From Chitinophagaceae bacterium 26-R-25 (GTDB lineage Bacteria > Bacteroidota > Bacteroidia > Chitinophagales > Chitinophagaceae), in the NCBI GenBank assembly GCA_029906195.1, contig JARWSJ010000001.1, positions 1,550,001-1,614,000 on the forward strand: DNA of 64,000 nt, read 5' to 3'. A model generated the notes under the pieces. The model saw only the letters and a list, made by a program, of their open reading frames with translations. It was not told where the DNA came from and did not search any database. Position numbers and translations under genes: made by a program. This document shows positions 52,552 through 61,506 of the stretch, in pieces. Each line of letters begins with the position of its first letter. The stretch's first letter is position 1.

Positions 52552-53619
52552 ATGGCTATTCCTAAATTTCCCAGTGTCCCTAACTCATTCCACGCTGAGT
52601 TAAAAAAGAGGATCAGTGATTATTTTGAAGAAGTGGGTAAATCACAGACGGGAAATTACAGCCTGTTTATGAAAGCGGTTATTTTGATGGTGAGTTTATC
52701 ATTTGTATACATTCACCTCGTATTCTTTACTCCAAACGCTTTTTGGTGCATTATTGAAAGTGCAGTAATGGGTTGTCTTATTTCTGCGATCGGTTTTAAT
52801 GTAATGCACGACGGTGCCCACGGCAGTTTCAGCAAATATAAATGGGTAAATCACATTGCAGCATTCTCTTTAAACATATTGGGTGGTAACAGCTTTATGT
52901 GGAACATGAAGCATAATGTTATTCACCACGCATTTACCAACGTTGATGGAGTAGATGATGATATCGATGCCCAACCTTGGCTGCGCATGAGTGCTACTCA
53001 AAAGAAATACAAGATGCACAAATACCAGCACTTGTACTTTTGGTTCTTTTATTCTTTGCTTTATTTTTTCTGGATCTTTGTTCTGGACTATCAAAAATAT
53101 TTCAAGTCAAAGGTGGGCACCATGCAATTGAAAAAGATGAGCCTGTCTGACCACCTTGTATTCTGGGGCTTTAAATTATTTCACGCGTTTCTGTTTATTG
53201 GTTTACCTATTTACATGGTAGGATTTACAGATTGGCTGATAAGCTTTCTCATCGTTACATTGGTTGCAGGATTTGTTTTGAGCATTGTGTTCCAGTTGGC
53301 GCACACTGTTGAACATACATCTTTCCCAATGCCAAACGAAAACACCGGCAAGCTGGATGATGAGTGGGCAATTCACCAATTGAAAACAACGGCAAACTTT
53401 GCTACTAAAAACAAAGTGGTTAGCTGGTTGGTAGGCGGCCTGAACTTCCAGATCGAACATCACCTGTTCCCAAAAATTTCACACGTACATTACCCTGCCA
53501 TCAGTAAGATCATTAAACAAGCTTGCGAAGAATATGGCATCAAATACATTGAATACACTAAAGTTCGCTATGCAGTAGCTTCACACGTGTCATTTTTGAG
53601 ACATGTCGGAAGAGCGTAA
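52552..53619 (+). CDS. membrane fatty acid desaturase
   Basis: 355 aa with all three histidine boxes of acyl-lipid/acyl-CoA desaturases: HDGAH (86-90), HNVIHH (121-126) and QIEHH (about 302-306, FQIEHHLFPKISHVHYPA). Four membrane helices lie between them. It introduces a cis double bond in a membrane-bound acyl chain using di-iron chemistry; the QxEHH box suggests a front-end-type enzyme. ATG 52552 is preferred over GTG 52549. Cold or membrane-fluidity response is likely. Confidence 0.93.
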   Translation: MAIPKFPSVPNSFHAELKKRISDYFEEVGKSQTGNYSLFMKAVILMVSLSFVYIHLVFFTPNAFWCIIESAVMGCLISAIGFNVMHDGAHGSFSKYKWVNHIAAFSLNILGGNSFMWNMKHNVIHHAFTNVDGVDDDIDAQPWLRMSATQKKYKMHKYQHLYFWFFYSLLYFFWIFVLDYQKYFKSKVGTMQLKKMSLSDHLVFWGFKLFHAFLFIGLPIYMVGFTDWLISFLIVTLVAGFVLSIVFQLAHTVEHTSFPMPNENTGKLDDEWAIHQLKTTANFATKNKVVSWLVGGLNFQIEHHLFPKISHVHYPAISKIIKQACEEYGIKYIEYTKVRYAVASHVSFLRHVGRA

Positions 53620-53976
53620 GGGCAGTTGAAAATTGAAAGTTGAAAATTGAAAATTGGGCACTCTGTAGAGACGCATTGAATGCGTCTTCCTTGCAGACAA
53701 CGAGTGCTACAATTTATCAAAATATAAAAAAAGGTCGCAGTTTTTTCTGCGACCTTTTTGTTTTGAGTTCTGAGTTTAGCGCTGATTTTTTTGTAAACCC
53801 TTAGTGAACCTTAGTGCCCTTAGTGCCTTAGTGGTGAAAAAACAGCCAGCACATTTAGGTGAAATTTGACGTTCAAAATATTTACCACTAAGGCACTTAG
53901 TACACTTAGATCCACTAAGAATCCCTGCTCACGTACTTGCCTTCCTAACTTCTAATTCCTAATTCCTAATTTCCAG
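53620..53976. repeat. repeat-rich gap: Rep-B, terminator, Rep-A, Rep-C
   Basis: Rep-B words (53626-53660) with a variant palindrome (GTAGAGACGCATTGAATGCG) at 53667-53690. Terminator at 53726-53763, stem AAAGGTCGCAG / CTGCGACCTTT, serves the desaturase. Rep-A copy 7 is turned inside out (CTTAGTG arm at 53797-53836, CACTAAGG arm at 53883-53925). Rep-C words (53945-53975) reach the stop of the LysR gene. No gene here. Confidence 0.75.
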
Positions 53977-54948
53977 CTATTCATTAAGCATTAACTGCTG
54001 AATAAGGCTGCTCGAAAATACATTCTCCTTCTTGCCACTTTCCACTTCAATGTGAATGTTATCAAAGTGCAGCTTTAAACAATCAAGGAAATTATTCACT
54101 ACAATATTTTGTTTGCATGACGCTGCGTACCATGTTCTGCTCGCAACTTCCTTCGGCATTGGCTTGGCAACAATATCTTTCGATTCCAGGTATGGCTGCA
54201 CGATCCAGTCGGCCATAACGGTTATGCCCATGTTCGCATTTACCATTTCAATGATTGCATCGGTATAGTGAATGCGGTGTATATGCTTCGGTTTCACACC
54301 TTGTTCCTGCATAAGGTTTTCGATGATGGGAATGTTGCCTGTTGCAGGATTGGAGAAGTGAAGGAACAACTCTTCGCCCTCCAGATCTTTTATGGTAATA
54401 CATTTCTTTTTTGCCAAAGGATGTTCCCTCGAAACTATGGCAAACAATTTATCCTGGAAGATTGGCTCGTAGTGAATTTGCGGATTGTCTATTTTATTGC
54501 GAACGATCGCCACATCAAGATCGCCTTTCAATAAGTATTCAAGAGGCAAATGCGTTGCCGCGGAAACAACGTGAATGTCGATACCCGGGCTCATTTTCTT
54601 GTAGTACTTAATAATCGGTGGCAACCAGTGGTAGGCAGTGTAACATTGTGTCGTGATCTTCAAAGTACCAATGTCACCGGTTTTGAAGTTATGCAGATCA
54701 GTCTCAAGCGATTTTAATTCAGTGAGGATTTTTTCCGCGCTGCACAAAAATCTCTTGCCTTCGAGGGAGAGTTCCAGCTTCTTTCCTTTGCGGTGAAAGA
54801 TCGTTACACCCACCTCATTTTCCAATTCTTTGAGCTGATGGCTAAGTGCAGACTGGGTTAAAAATAAAGTATCTGCGGCCTTTGTTAAAGTACCTTCTTT
54901 TACGATTGTATCTACAAGCCTGAAGTGGTGCAGTCCTACGTTGATCAT
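53977..54948 (-). CDS. LysR-type transcriptional regulator
   Basis: 323 aa. N-terminal winged HTH (KEGTLTKAADTLFLTQSALS), a helical linker, and a substrate-binding domain (GTLKITTQCYTAYHWLPPII) resembling MetR-like regulators. It lies divergent from the TolC gene with two overlapping -7 boxes between them (54970 minus and 55006 plus), so it probably controls the efflux operon. The inducer is unknown. Confidence 0.92.
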   Translation of the reverse strand: MINVGLHHFRLVDTIVKEGTLTKAADTLFLTQSALSHQLKELENEVGVTIFHRKGKKLELSLEGKRFLCSAEKILTELKSLETDLHNFKTGDIGTLKITTQCYTAYHWLPPIIKYYKKMSPGIDIHVVSAATHLPLEYLLKGDLDVAIVRNKIDNPQIHYEPIFQDKLFAIVSREHPLAKKKCITIKDLEGEELFLHFSNPATGNIPIIENLMQEQGVKPKHIHRIHYTDAIIEMVNANMGITVMADWIVQPYLESKDIVAKPMPKEVASRTWYAASCKQNIVVNNFLDCLKLHFDNIHIEVESGKKENVFSSSLIQQLMLNE

Positions 54949-54969
54949 GAAAATAACTAATGATTTTTA

Positions 54970-54977
54970 CAAAATTA
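54970..54977 (-). promoter_or_regulatory. -7 box of the LysR gene (TAATTTTG)
   Basis: Exact TAnnTTTG on the minus strand, 21 bp before the LysR start. Confidence 0.45.
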
Positions 54978-55005
54978 ATTCATCCTGTTCATATATCTGT
55001 TTATT

Positions 55006-55013
55006 TAATTTTG
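55006..55013 (+). promoter_or_regulatory. -7 box of the TolC-RND-MFP operon (TAATTTTG)
   Basis: Exact TAnnTTTG. It lies only 10 bp before ATG 55024 but 28 bp before ATG 55042, which favours the second as the start. Confidence 0.5.
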
Positions 55014-55041
55014 GTATCCCAATATGTATCAAACATCAAAT

Positions 55042-56442
55042 ATGCTCAGAAGGAGTTTCTTTTTTCTTACGGTCTTATCGTTTAGTGGTTTCGCGTTACC
55101 TGCCAGAGCACAGCAGGTTTTAACACTGAAGGAAGCAATACAAACGGCATTACAGAATTATGCCACATTAAAAGCGAAAGCAAATTATGTAAATGCGTCC
55201 AAAGCATATGTTAAGCAGTCGCAAAGAGAGTATCTCCCAGACCTTAATGTTTCATTTCAACAGGATTACGGCACCATCAACGGCCAAAGCGGCCCGTCAT
55301 ACGGGTACAAAGGCTTGAGTGTTGCGTCCGCTGGCCCTGCATTGGAATCCCAGAACTGGAATGCTGCGTTTGGTGCTTTGTATCTCACGAACGTAAACTG
55401 GGACTTCTTTACGTTTGGCCGGGCGAAAGAGAAAGTAAAAGTAAGCGCTTCCGTTTTGGATCGTGACCAAAATGATCTTGAACAGGAGAAATTTCAGCAG
55501 CAGGTAAGGGTAGCAGGAGCGTATTTGAATTTGCTCGCTGCGCAAAGGTTTGCCCAGTCCGAGCAAAACAATCTTGATCGTGCAGTAGCGCTGAGAAATG
55601 TAGTGGTGACTAGAGTTAAAAACGGTTTGAATGCCGGCGTTGATTCATCTCTTTCGAATGCAGAAGTTTCCAATGCAAAGATATCGCTGACCAGGGCGCT
55701 GGATTACGAGCAGGAGCAGGAAAATGTGCTTGCACAAATGATGGGCGTTGCTCCGACTGAGTTCTATCTCGACAGCTTATTCCTTAAACGCATCCCTTCG
55801 GCAATCAACGATTCTTCTTCTTTAAAGCCGGAAGACCATCCGTTGCTAAAGTATTACAAAAGCCGCGTTACCGTAAGTGACGAACAGGCAAAATATTTTC
55901 ACACATTCAATTATCCAACCTTCTCAATGTTTGGTGTTTTGCAAACAAAAGGGTCTGGTTTTGATTACGACTACGGACAAATGAAATTAAACGCATATTC
56001 AAGCGGTTACTGGGATGGCGTGAATCCTACAAGAGGAAACTATTTGCTTGGGGTAGGCATGGTTTGGAACATCACCAATCCGCTGCGCATTCATCAGCAG
56101 GTAGAAGCACAAAAATTTACTTCCAAGGCATTGAACGATGAATATGAATTGATAGACCAGCGATTGAGAGATCAGAAAATATTATCTGAAACAAAGATCA
56201 AAAATGCTTTGGCCAATTATATAGAAGCACCGATACAGGTAAAGTCTGCATCGGACGGGTATTTGCAAAAAAGCGTGATGTACAAAAACGGGCTAAGCAA
56301 TATCGTAGATGTAACACAAGCCTTATACACGTTAAACAGAGCAGAAACAGACAGGGACATTGCCTACAGCAACGTATGGCAGGCGCTGCTTTTGAAAGCC
56401 GCCGCCAGCGGGGATTTCGGGTTGTTCATTAATGAATTCTAG
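55042..56442 (+). CDS. TolC-like outer-membrane efflux protein
   Basis: 466 aa. Signal peptide (SFFFLTVLSFSGFALPARAQ) then the two OEP repeats: LTLKEAIQTALQNYATLKAK and long helices such as SKAYVKQSQREYLPDLNVSF, NAEVSNAKISLTRALDYEQE and MYKNGLSNIVDVTQALYTLN. It forms the outer-membrane channel of a tripartite pump with the RND gene at 56613 and the adaptor at 59989. ATG 55042 is chosen because of the -7 box at 55006; 55024 is the alternative. Confidence 0.93.
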   Translation: MLRRSFFFLTVLSFSGFALPARAQQVLTLKEAIQTALQNYATLKAKANYVNASKAYVKQSQREYLPDLNVSFQQDYGTINGQSGPSYGYKGLSVASAGPALESQNWNAAFGALYLTNVNWDFFTFGRAKEKVKVSASVLDRDQNDLEQEKFQQQVRVAGAYLNLLAAQRFAQSEQNNLDRAVALRNVVVTRVKNGLNAGVDSSLSNAEVSNAKISLTRALDYEQEQENVLAQMMGVAPTEFYLDSLFLKRIPSAINDSSSLKPEDHPLLKYYKSRVTVSDEQAKYFHTFNYPTFSMFGVLQTKGSGFDYDYGQMKLNAYSSGYWDGVNPTRGNYLLGVGMVWNITNPLRIHQQVEAQKFTSKALNDEYELIDQRLRDQKILSETKIKNALANYIEAPIQVKSASDGYLQKSVMYKNGLSNIVDVTQALYTLNRAETDRDIAYSNVWQALLLKAAASGDFGLFINEF

Positions 56443-56469
56443 AATGATGGATCGATCTGCTTATGGACA

Positions 56470-56535
56470 GGAGGGCTTCGACAAGCTCAGCCTGACACCA
56501 TGAGCAGAGTGTCAGGCTGAGCTTGTCGAAGCCTT
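56470..56535. repeat. Rep-G hairpin inside the efflux operon
   Basis: GGCTTCGACAAGCTCAGCCT (56474-56493) faces the complementary GTCAGGCTGAGCTTGTCGAA (56510-56529). It is a near-perfect stem between tolC and the RND gene and could reduce downstream expression. Same family as 42962. Confidence 0.85.
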
Positions 56536-56612
56536 GTAATAGCCTTGTAATAGTAATTGAACATTCACGAAACGCTTGCTTCACCAATCATCACAAACAC
56601 TAGACAAAACTC

Positions 56613-59600
56613 ATGGGATTAATAAAAAGTGCACTCAGAAAGCCAATTACCATTCTTGTATTGGTGGCAGGTATTTTCTTCTTCGGTATCAATTCCGTAA
56701 GAAATATCAAGGTTGATATTTTTCCGGATCTTAACCTGCCGGTGATTTATATTTCACACCCTTATGGCGGTTTCACGCCTAACCAAATGGAAGCTTATTT
56801 CGGCAAGCAATACGTGAACCTCTTGTTGTATGTGTCAGGTGTTAAAAGCATTGAGACAAGGAACATACAAGGTCTGTCGTTGTTGAAATTAACTTTCTAC
56901 GAAGGCACCAACATGGCGCAGGCTGCAGCAGAAGTTTCCGCGTTTTCCAACCGGGCACAGGCCATCTTTCCGCCTGGCTCACAGCCCCCGTTCATTATTC
57001 GGTTCGATGCCTCCACACTTCCGGTGGGGCAGCTTGTATTAAGCAGCGCCACCAGATCCAACAATGAGCTGATGGACTTGGCCAGCATCTATGTACGTTC
57101 ATCATTCACGTCCATTCCAGGTTTGATCTCTCCGGCGCCTTTTGGTGGTAACACAAGAACCGTGGTGATCAAGGCCGATCCTGAATTATTGCGTTCACAC
57201 AACCTTACTCCTGATCAGCTGGTAGAAGCGTTGCGCGTGAACAACCAGGCGACACCATCAGGTAATGTAAGGATTGGTGACGTTAACTATATTACTCCGA
57301 CAAATACTACCATAAAGAACATTAAAGATTTTGAAAACATTCCGTTGTTTAAAGGAGGTGTCCAAAACCTTTACCTGAAAGATGTTGCAACTGTAGAAGA
57401 TGGAGCCGACATTACCAGTAGTTATGCGTTGGTAAATGGCAAGCGCTCCATCTATCTGCCCATCACAAAATCTGCAGATGCCTCTACATGGGAAGTAGTG
57501 CAAAATTTAAAGAAAGCTATCCCACGATTCCAGGCCTTACTTCCTGAAGATGTGAAATTGTCTTACGAGTTTGACCAGTCTGTTTATGTGATCAATGCCG
57601 TGAAGAGTTTGATCACGGAAGGCGCGATAGGAGCGATCCTCACCGGTTTGATGGTGTTGTTGTTCCTCGGTGATTCACGCGGTGCATTGATCGTTATTTT
57701 AACGATACCTGTCTCTATAATTTCTGGCGTGTTGTTCTTGTCGCTGTTCCATCAAACCATCAATATCATGACCTTGAGCGGCTTGTCTCTTGCGATCGGT
57801 ATCCTGGTCGATGAATCGACGGTGACGATTGAAAACATCCACCAGCACCTCGCCATGGGCAAGCCAAAGGCTCTCGCCATATGGGATGCGTGTAAGGAAA
57901 TTGCCTTTCCCAAATTGCTGATCCTGTTTTGTATCCTTGCGGTATTTGCTCCGGCATTTACCATGAAAGGCATACCGGGTGCGTTGTTCCTGCCTTTGGC
58001 ACTGGCCATCGCATTCTCCATGATTACTTCTTATTTGCTGGCGCAAACATTTGTACCCATCATGGCAAACTGGTTAATGAAGAGCCATCATGGAAAAGAA
58101 AAAACAGATGCACAGGAGTTTAGAGAAGCGGGTTTAACTGCAGACTCTGAAAAAGATACATGGAATCAAAAACACGCAATTGCTGCTAAAGAAGATTTCA
58201 ACGGAAACGGAAAAATTACACGATTCGAGAAATTCAGAATGCGGTTTATGAAATTTCTCGATAGAATATTGCCATATAAAAAACCTGTTGTAATTGCATA
58301 TGTTCTGCTTGCGTGCGGAGCAGCATTTCTACTCATCTCTACAATTGGCCGGGATGTATTACCCAAGGCAAATTCTGGCCAGTTCCAGGTGAGGATGCGT
58401 GCACCCGATGGTACAAGGCTTGAGCGAACAGAAGAAAAAATGGTGAAAGCACTGGATATATTGAATGAAGTGGTAGGCAAAAAGAACATTGCAGTTACAT
58501 CAGCTTTTGTGGGTGCGCACCCGGGACAATTCTCAACGAGCCCGATCTACCTGTTTATGAGTGGGCCGCAGGAGGGAGTGTTACAAGTCGCACTGGATGA
58601 AGATTACAAAGTGGACCTCGATGACCTGAAAGAAAAATTCAGAAACAAGGTGGCAGAAGAAATGCCCGATGTAAAATTATCTTTCGAGCCAATCGAGTTG
58701 ACAGATAAAATATTGAGCCAGGGTTCGCCAACGCCGATTGAAGTAAAGATTGCCGGCAAGAACAAAAAGCAAAACGAAGAGTACGCATTGAAGGTGATTG
58801 ACAAACTTAAGCAAATCCCTTACCTGCGCGACGTGCAGTTGGGACAGCCGATCAAGTACCCCGCGATCAACATCAATATTGACAGAAACAGGGCGGCACA
58901 ATTGGGTGTTGATGTAAATGACATTTCGCGTTCTTTGATTGCATCAACATCATCTTCACGTTACACGGAGAAAAGCGTTTGGCTGGATGAAAAAGTTGGT
59001 TTGAGTTATAACGTGCAGGTACAAATTCCGGAAAACAAAATGAACAGTGTGGAAGAGATCAATGAAATACCTGTTACGAAAAATGCACAACGCCCTGTAT
59101 TAGGCGACGTGGCAACGATTCAAACAGATACCACTTACGGAGAGAATGACAACATTGGGTCTATTCCGGTGCTGTCTGTAACTGCTAATATTCACAAGAA
59201 AGATCTTGGAACTGCTACAAAAGATGTGAGCAAAGCCATTGCATCCATTGGCGCATTACCACGTGGTCTAACCATTAATCTAAAAGGCTTGAGCGAGATA
59301 TTGACTGAGACGCTCGACAGCTTGCAAGCCGGTTTGTTGACCGCCATCATTGTGATCTTCCTTATGCTCGCCGCAAACTTCCAATCATTTAAAGTTTCCT
59401 TTGTGGTACTGTCAACCGTGCCTGCTGTGTTGGTGGGATCGCTGTTGTTGTTGAAGTTAACTGGCTCAACGCTTAACCTGCAATCTTACATGGGAATGAT
59501 CATGTCGGTCGGTGTGTCGATTGCGAACTCAGTATTGTTGATCACCAATGCGGAACATTTGCGAATGCACAATGGCAATGCACTTGAGTCTGCAAGAGAA

Positions 59601-59876
59601 TCGGCATCACTGCGTTTGCGTCCGATCCTGATGACCAGTGTGGCGATGGTAGTAGGTATGATCCCCATGGCATCCGGTTTGGGAGAAGGCGGAGACCAGG
59701 CCGCACCGCTGGGACGTGCAGTGATAGGAGGTTTGATCGCCTCTACCTTTGCGGCGCTGTTCATTTTGCCGTTGGTGTTCTCATGGGTGCAGGGAAAAGC
59801 TTCTACCGCATCTGTATCATTGGATCCGGAGGATAAAGAAAGCAAGCATTTTATTCCTGAATTGGAAAATGCGTAA
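56613..59876 (+). CDS. RND efflux permease with cytoplasmic EF-hand loop
   Basis: 1087-aa inner-membrane pump of the AcrB/CzcA superfamily, with 12 helices and two large periplasmic domains. TM4 region reads GILVDESTVTIENI, so the usual paired Asp is Asp-Glu; the TM10 Lys of AcrB-type pumps is absent (VGVSIANSVLLI). Substrate class (HAE or HME-like) is therefore uncertain. Between helices 6 and 7 a cytoplasmic segment contains a canonical EF-hand loop at 528-539 (DFNGNGKITRFE). It is transcribed between TolC and the periplasmic adaptor, the reverse of the common MFP-RND-TolC order. Confidence 0.93.
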   Translation: MGLIKSALRKPITILVLVAGIFFFGINSVRNIKVDIFPDLNLPVIYISHPYGGFTPNQMEAYFGKQYVNLLLYVSGVKSIETRNIQGLSLLKLTFYEGTNMAQAAAEVSAFSNRAQAIFPPGSQPPFIIRFDASTLPVGQLVLSSATRSNNELMDLASIYVRSSFTSIPGLISPAPFGGNTRTVVIKADPELLRSHNLTPDQLVEALRVNNQATPSGNVRIGDVNYITPTNTTIKNIKDFENIPLFKGGVQNLYLKDVATVEDGADITSSYALVNGKRSIYLPITKSADASTWEVVQNLKKAIPRFQALLPEDVKLSYEFDQSVYVINAVKSLITEGAIGAILTGLMVLLFLGDSRGALIVILTIPVSIISGVLFLSLFHQTINIMTLSGLSLAIGILVDESTVTIENIHQHLAMGKPKALAIWDACKEIAFPKLLILFCILAVFAPAFTMKGIPGALFLPLALAIAFSMITSYLLAQTFVPIMANWLMKSHHGKEKTDAQEFREAGLTADSEKDTWNQKHAIAAKEDFNGNGKITRFEKFRMRFMKFLDRILPYKKPVVIAYVLLACGAAFLLISTIGRDVLPKANSGQFQVRMRAPDGTRLERTEEKMVKALDILNEVVGKKNIAVTSAFVGAHPGQFSTSPIYLFMSGPQEGVLQVALDEDYKVDLDDLKEKFRNKVAEEMPDVKLSFEPIELTDKILSQGSPTPIEVKIAGKNKKQNEEYALKVIDKLKQIPYLRDVQLGQPIKYPAININIDRNRAAQLGVDVNDISRSLIASTSSSRYTEKSVWLDEKVGLSYNVQVQIPENKMNSVEEINEIPVTKNAQRPVLGDVATIQTDTTYGENDNIGSIPVLSVTANIHKKDLGTATKDVSKAIASIGALPRGLTINLKGLSEILTETLDSLQAGLLTAIIVIFLMLAANFQSFKVSFVVLSTVPAVLVGSLLLLKLTGSTLNLQSYMGMIMSVGVSIANSVLLITNAEHLRMHNGNALESARESASLRLRPILMTSVAMVVGMIPMASGLGEGGDQAAPLGRAVIGGLIASTFAALFILPLVFSWVQGKASTASVSLDPEDKESKHFIPELENA

Positions 59877-59881
59877 CATCC

Positions 59882-59958
59882 GTAGAGACAAGGCATTGCC
59901 TTGTCTCCGGCAACACCCGAATAATGCGAGAAAAGACAAGGCAATGCCTTGTCTCTAC
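59882..59958. repeat. Rep-I double palindrome
   Basis: GTAGAGACAAGGCATTGCCT... at 59882-59907 and its reverse complement at 59934-59958; each arm is itself a palindrome around AAGGCATTGCCTT. Lies between the RND and MFP genes, where the operon must be read through. Confidence 0.8.
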
Positions 59959-59988
59959 AATTTTTTAAAAAACGACAAACATCTATAA

Positions 59989-61158
59989 ATGACGCAATTA
60001 GTAAACAACCTGTTTCGCAAAAATCTTTCACCGGTAAATGCGGGAAAATTATTCCTGTCATTATTGGTTATCGCATCCCTAAACAGTTGTACTTCATCTG
60101 AAGCAAAAACGGACGATGATAAAAAAGAAAAGAAAGAAGCAGAGGCGGTACCGGCATTGGAAACATTCAGTCTTGAAAAAGGACATTTGTCTTCGACACT
60201 ATCTGTGCCCGGTGAACTGATCGCCTACCAACAGGTAGACATATACGCTAAAGTAAACAGCTTTGTAAAAAAATTATATGCCGACGTTGGTTCGCAGGTA
60301 ACAGCGGGACAACTGCTCGCAACAATGGAAGCGCCTGAGCTGACATCACAACTGGCAGGAGCGCAGTCAAGATTAAAATCTTACGAAGCCATTTACATTG
60401 CGAGCAAAGCAACTTACAACCGTTTGTATGAAACGAGCCAAACGCCCGGAACCGTTTCGCAAAACGATCTTGACCAGGCATTGGCAAAAATGAACTCTGA
60501 TCATGCACAACTGGATGCGGCACAATCTGCCTACAAGGAGGTTGCAGAAACGAGAAACTATCTTGAAATCCACGCACCATTCAGCGGCGTGATCAGTGCA
60601 CGTAATGCAAACCTGGGTGCCTATGCGGGCCCTAGCGGCAAAGGCTCTGAGTTTCCATTGTTCGTTTTGCAGGAGCAGAAAAAACTTCGCTTAGTGGTGT
60701 CCGTTCCCGAAGCTTACACTGGTTTCCTAAATGATAAAAGCGAAGTGAACTTTACGGTAAAGGCTTTGCCGAATGAATCTTTCAAAGCAAAAGTAAAACG
60801 CCTGGCAGGTGCATTGGATTATCGCCTGCGTTCTGAAAGAGTAGAAATGGACGTTGACAACGCTAACAAAAAATTATTGCCGGGCATGGTTTCTGAAGTA
60901 AAGATTCCTTTGCCTGCAAACGACAGTACTTTCATTGTACCAAAAGGAGCATTGGTAAATGGCACCGAAAGAATATTTGTCATTAAAGTAGTTGATAATA
61001 AAACAGAATGGATAGATGTTAAGAAAGGACGTGAATCAGACGGCAAAATAGAAGTATTCGGAGACTTACATCCGGGTGATCAGGTAATTAAAGTGGCGAC
61101 AGACGAGATCAGAAACGGTTCTACGATCAATACGAAACAACAGAAAAGCATTAACTAA
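59989..61158 (+). CDS. RND periplasmic adaptor (MFP) lipoprotein
   Basis: 389 aa with a lipobox (ASLNSC, Cys34) that anchors it in the membrane. Barrel-sandwich lipoyl halves (QVDIYAKVNSFVKKLYADVG and LEIHAPFSGVISARNANLG), a helical hairpin between them, and a beta-barrel and membrane-proximal domain (PEAYTGFLNDKSEVNFTV, later FIVPKGALVNGTERIFVI). It links the RND pump to TolC. Last gene of the operon. Confidence 0.93.
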   Translation: MTQLVNNLFRKNLSPVNAGKLFLSLLVIASLNSCTSSEAKTDDDKKEKKEAEAVPALETFSLEKGHLSSTLSVPGELIAYQQVDIYAKVNSFVKKLYADVGSQVTAGQLLATMEAPELTSQLAGAQSRLKSYEAIYIASKATYNRLYETSQTPGTVSQNDLDQALAKMNSDHAQLDAAQSAYKEVAETRNYLEIHAPFSGVISARNANLGAYAGPSGKGSEFPLFVLQEQKKLRLVVSVPEAYTGFLNDKSEVNFTVKALPNESFKAKVKRLAGALDYRLRSERVEMDVDNANKKLLPGMVSEVKIPLPANDSTFIVPKGALVNGTERIFVIKVVDNKTEWIDVKKGRESDGKIEVFGDLHPGDQVIKVATDEIRNGSTINTKQQKSIN

Positions 61159-61506
61159 CAACGACTTACCTATCACACAAGAAGGTTGTTCTTACAAGGA
61201 GCAGCCTTTTTTGTTTTTAGCCGATAGTATAAAAAAAATGTCTTCTTTAACCATGGCTAAATAAAGATTCAGCCTTGCTTTGCATGATTATTAATCCATC
61301 CTGTGCAAAGCATGAAACCTGTACGAAAAGAACGTATCGCATTACTATTGTTGATCGCAGTCATAGTAACACTTCACATTTTAAAGCATATAAATTTGTT
61401 ACAAATCCAGCAACAACATTTTGAAATTTCGCGGTACTTAAGGAGTTTTCATCAATAATAAAATCCTGCAAGGCTTTTACACAAGGCGGCTTTCCAGGAG
61501 GCCTTT
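61159..61506 (+). other. 348-bp gap with terminator and mini-ORF
   Basis: Contains a terminator at about 61180-61216 (AAGGTTGTTC / GAGCAGCCTT with G:T pairs and T-run) for the efflux operon, and a mini-ORF at 61312-61458. A weak hairpin (GGCGGCTTTCCAGGAGGCC, then TTTTTATTTTT) at 61484-61515 could end the mini-ORF transcript but also overlaps the stop of the convergent hydrolase. Confidence 0.6.
61312..61458 (+). CDS. 48-aa single-helix mini-protein
   Basis: ATG to TAA. Basic start (MKPVRKERI), one hydrophobic helix (ALLLLIAVIVTLHILKHI) and a Gln-rich tail (LLQIQQQHFEISRYL). It resembles real small membrane proteins in composition and is followed by a T-rich hairpin. No clear -7 box was found upstream. 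Function unknown. Confidence 0.45.
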   Translation: MKPVRKERIALLLLIAVIVTLHILKHINLLQIQQQHFEISRYLRSFHQ

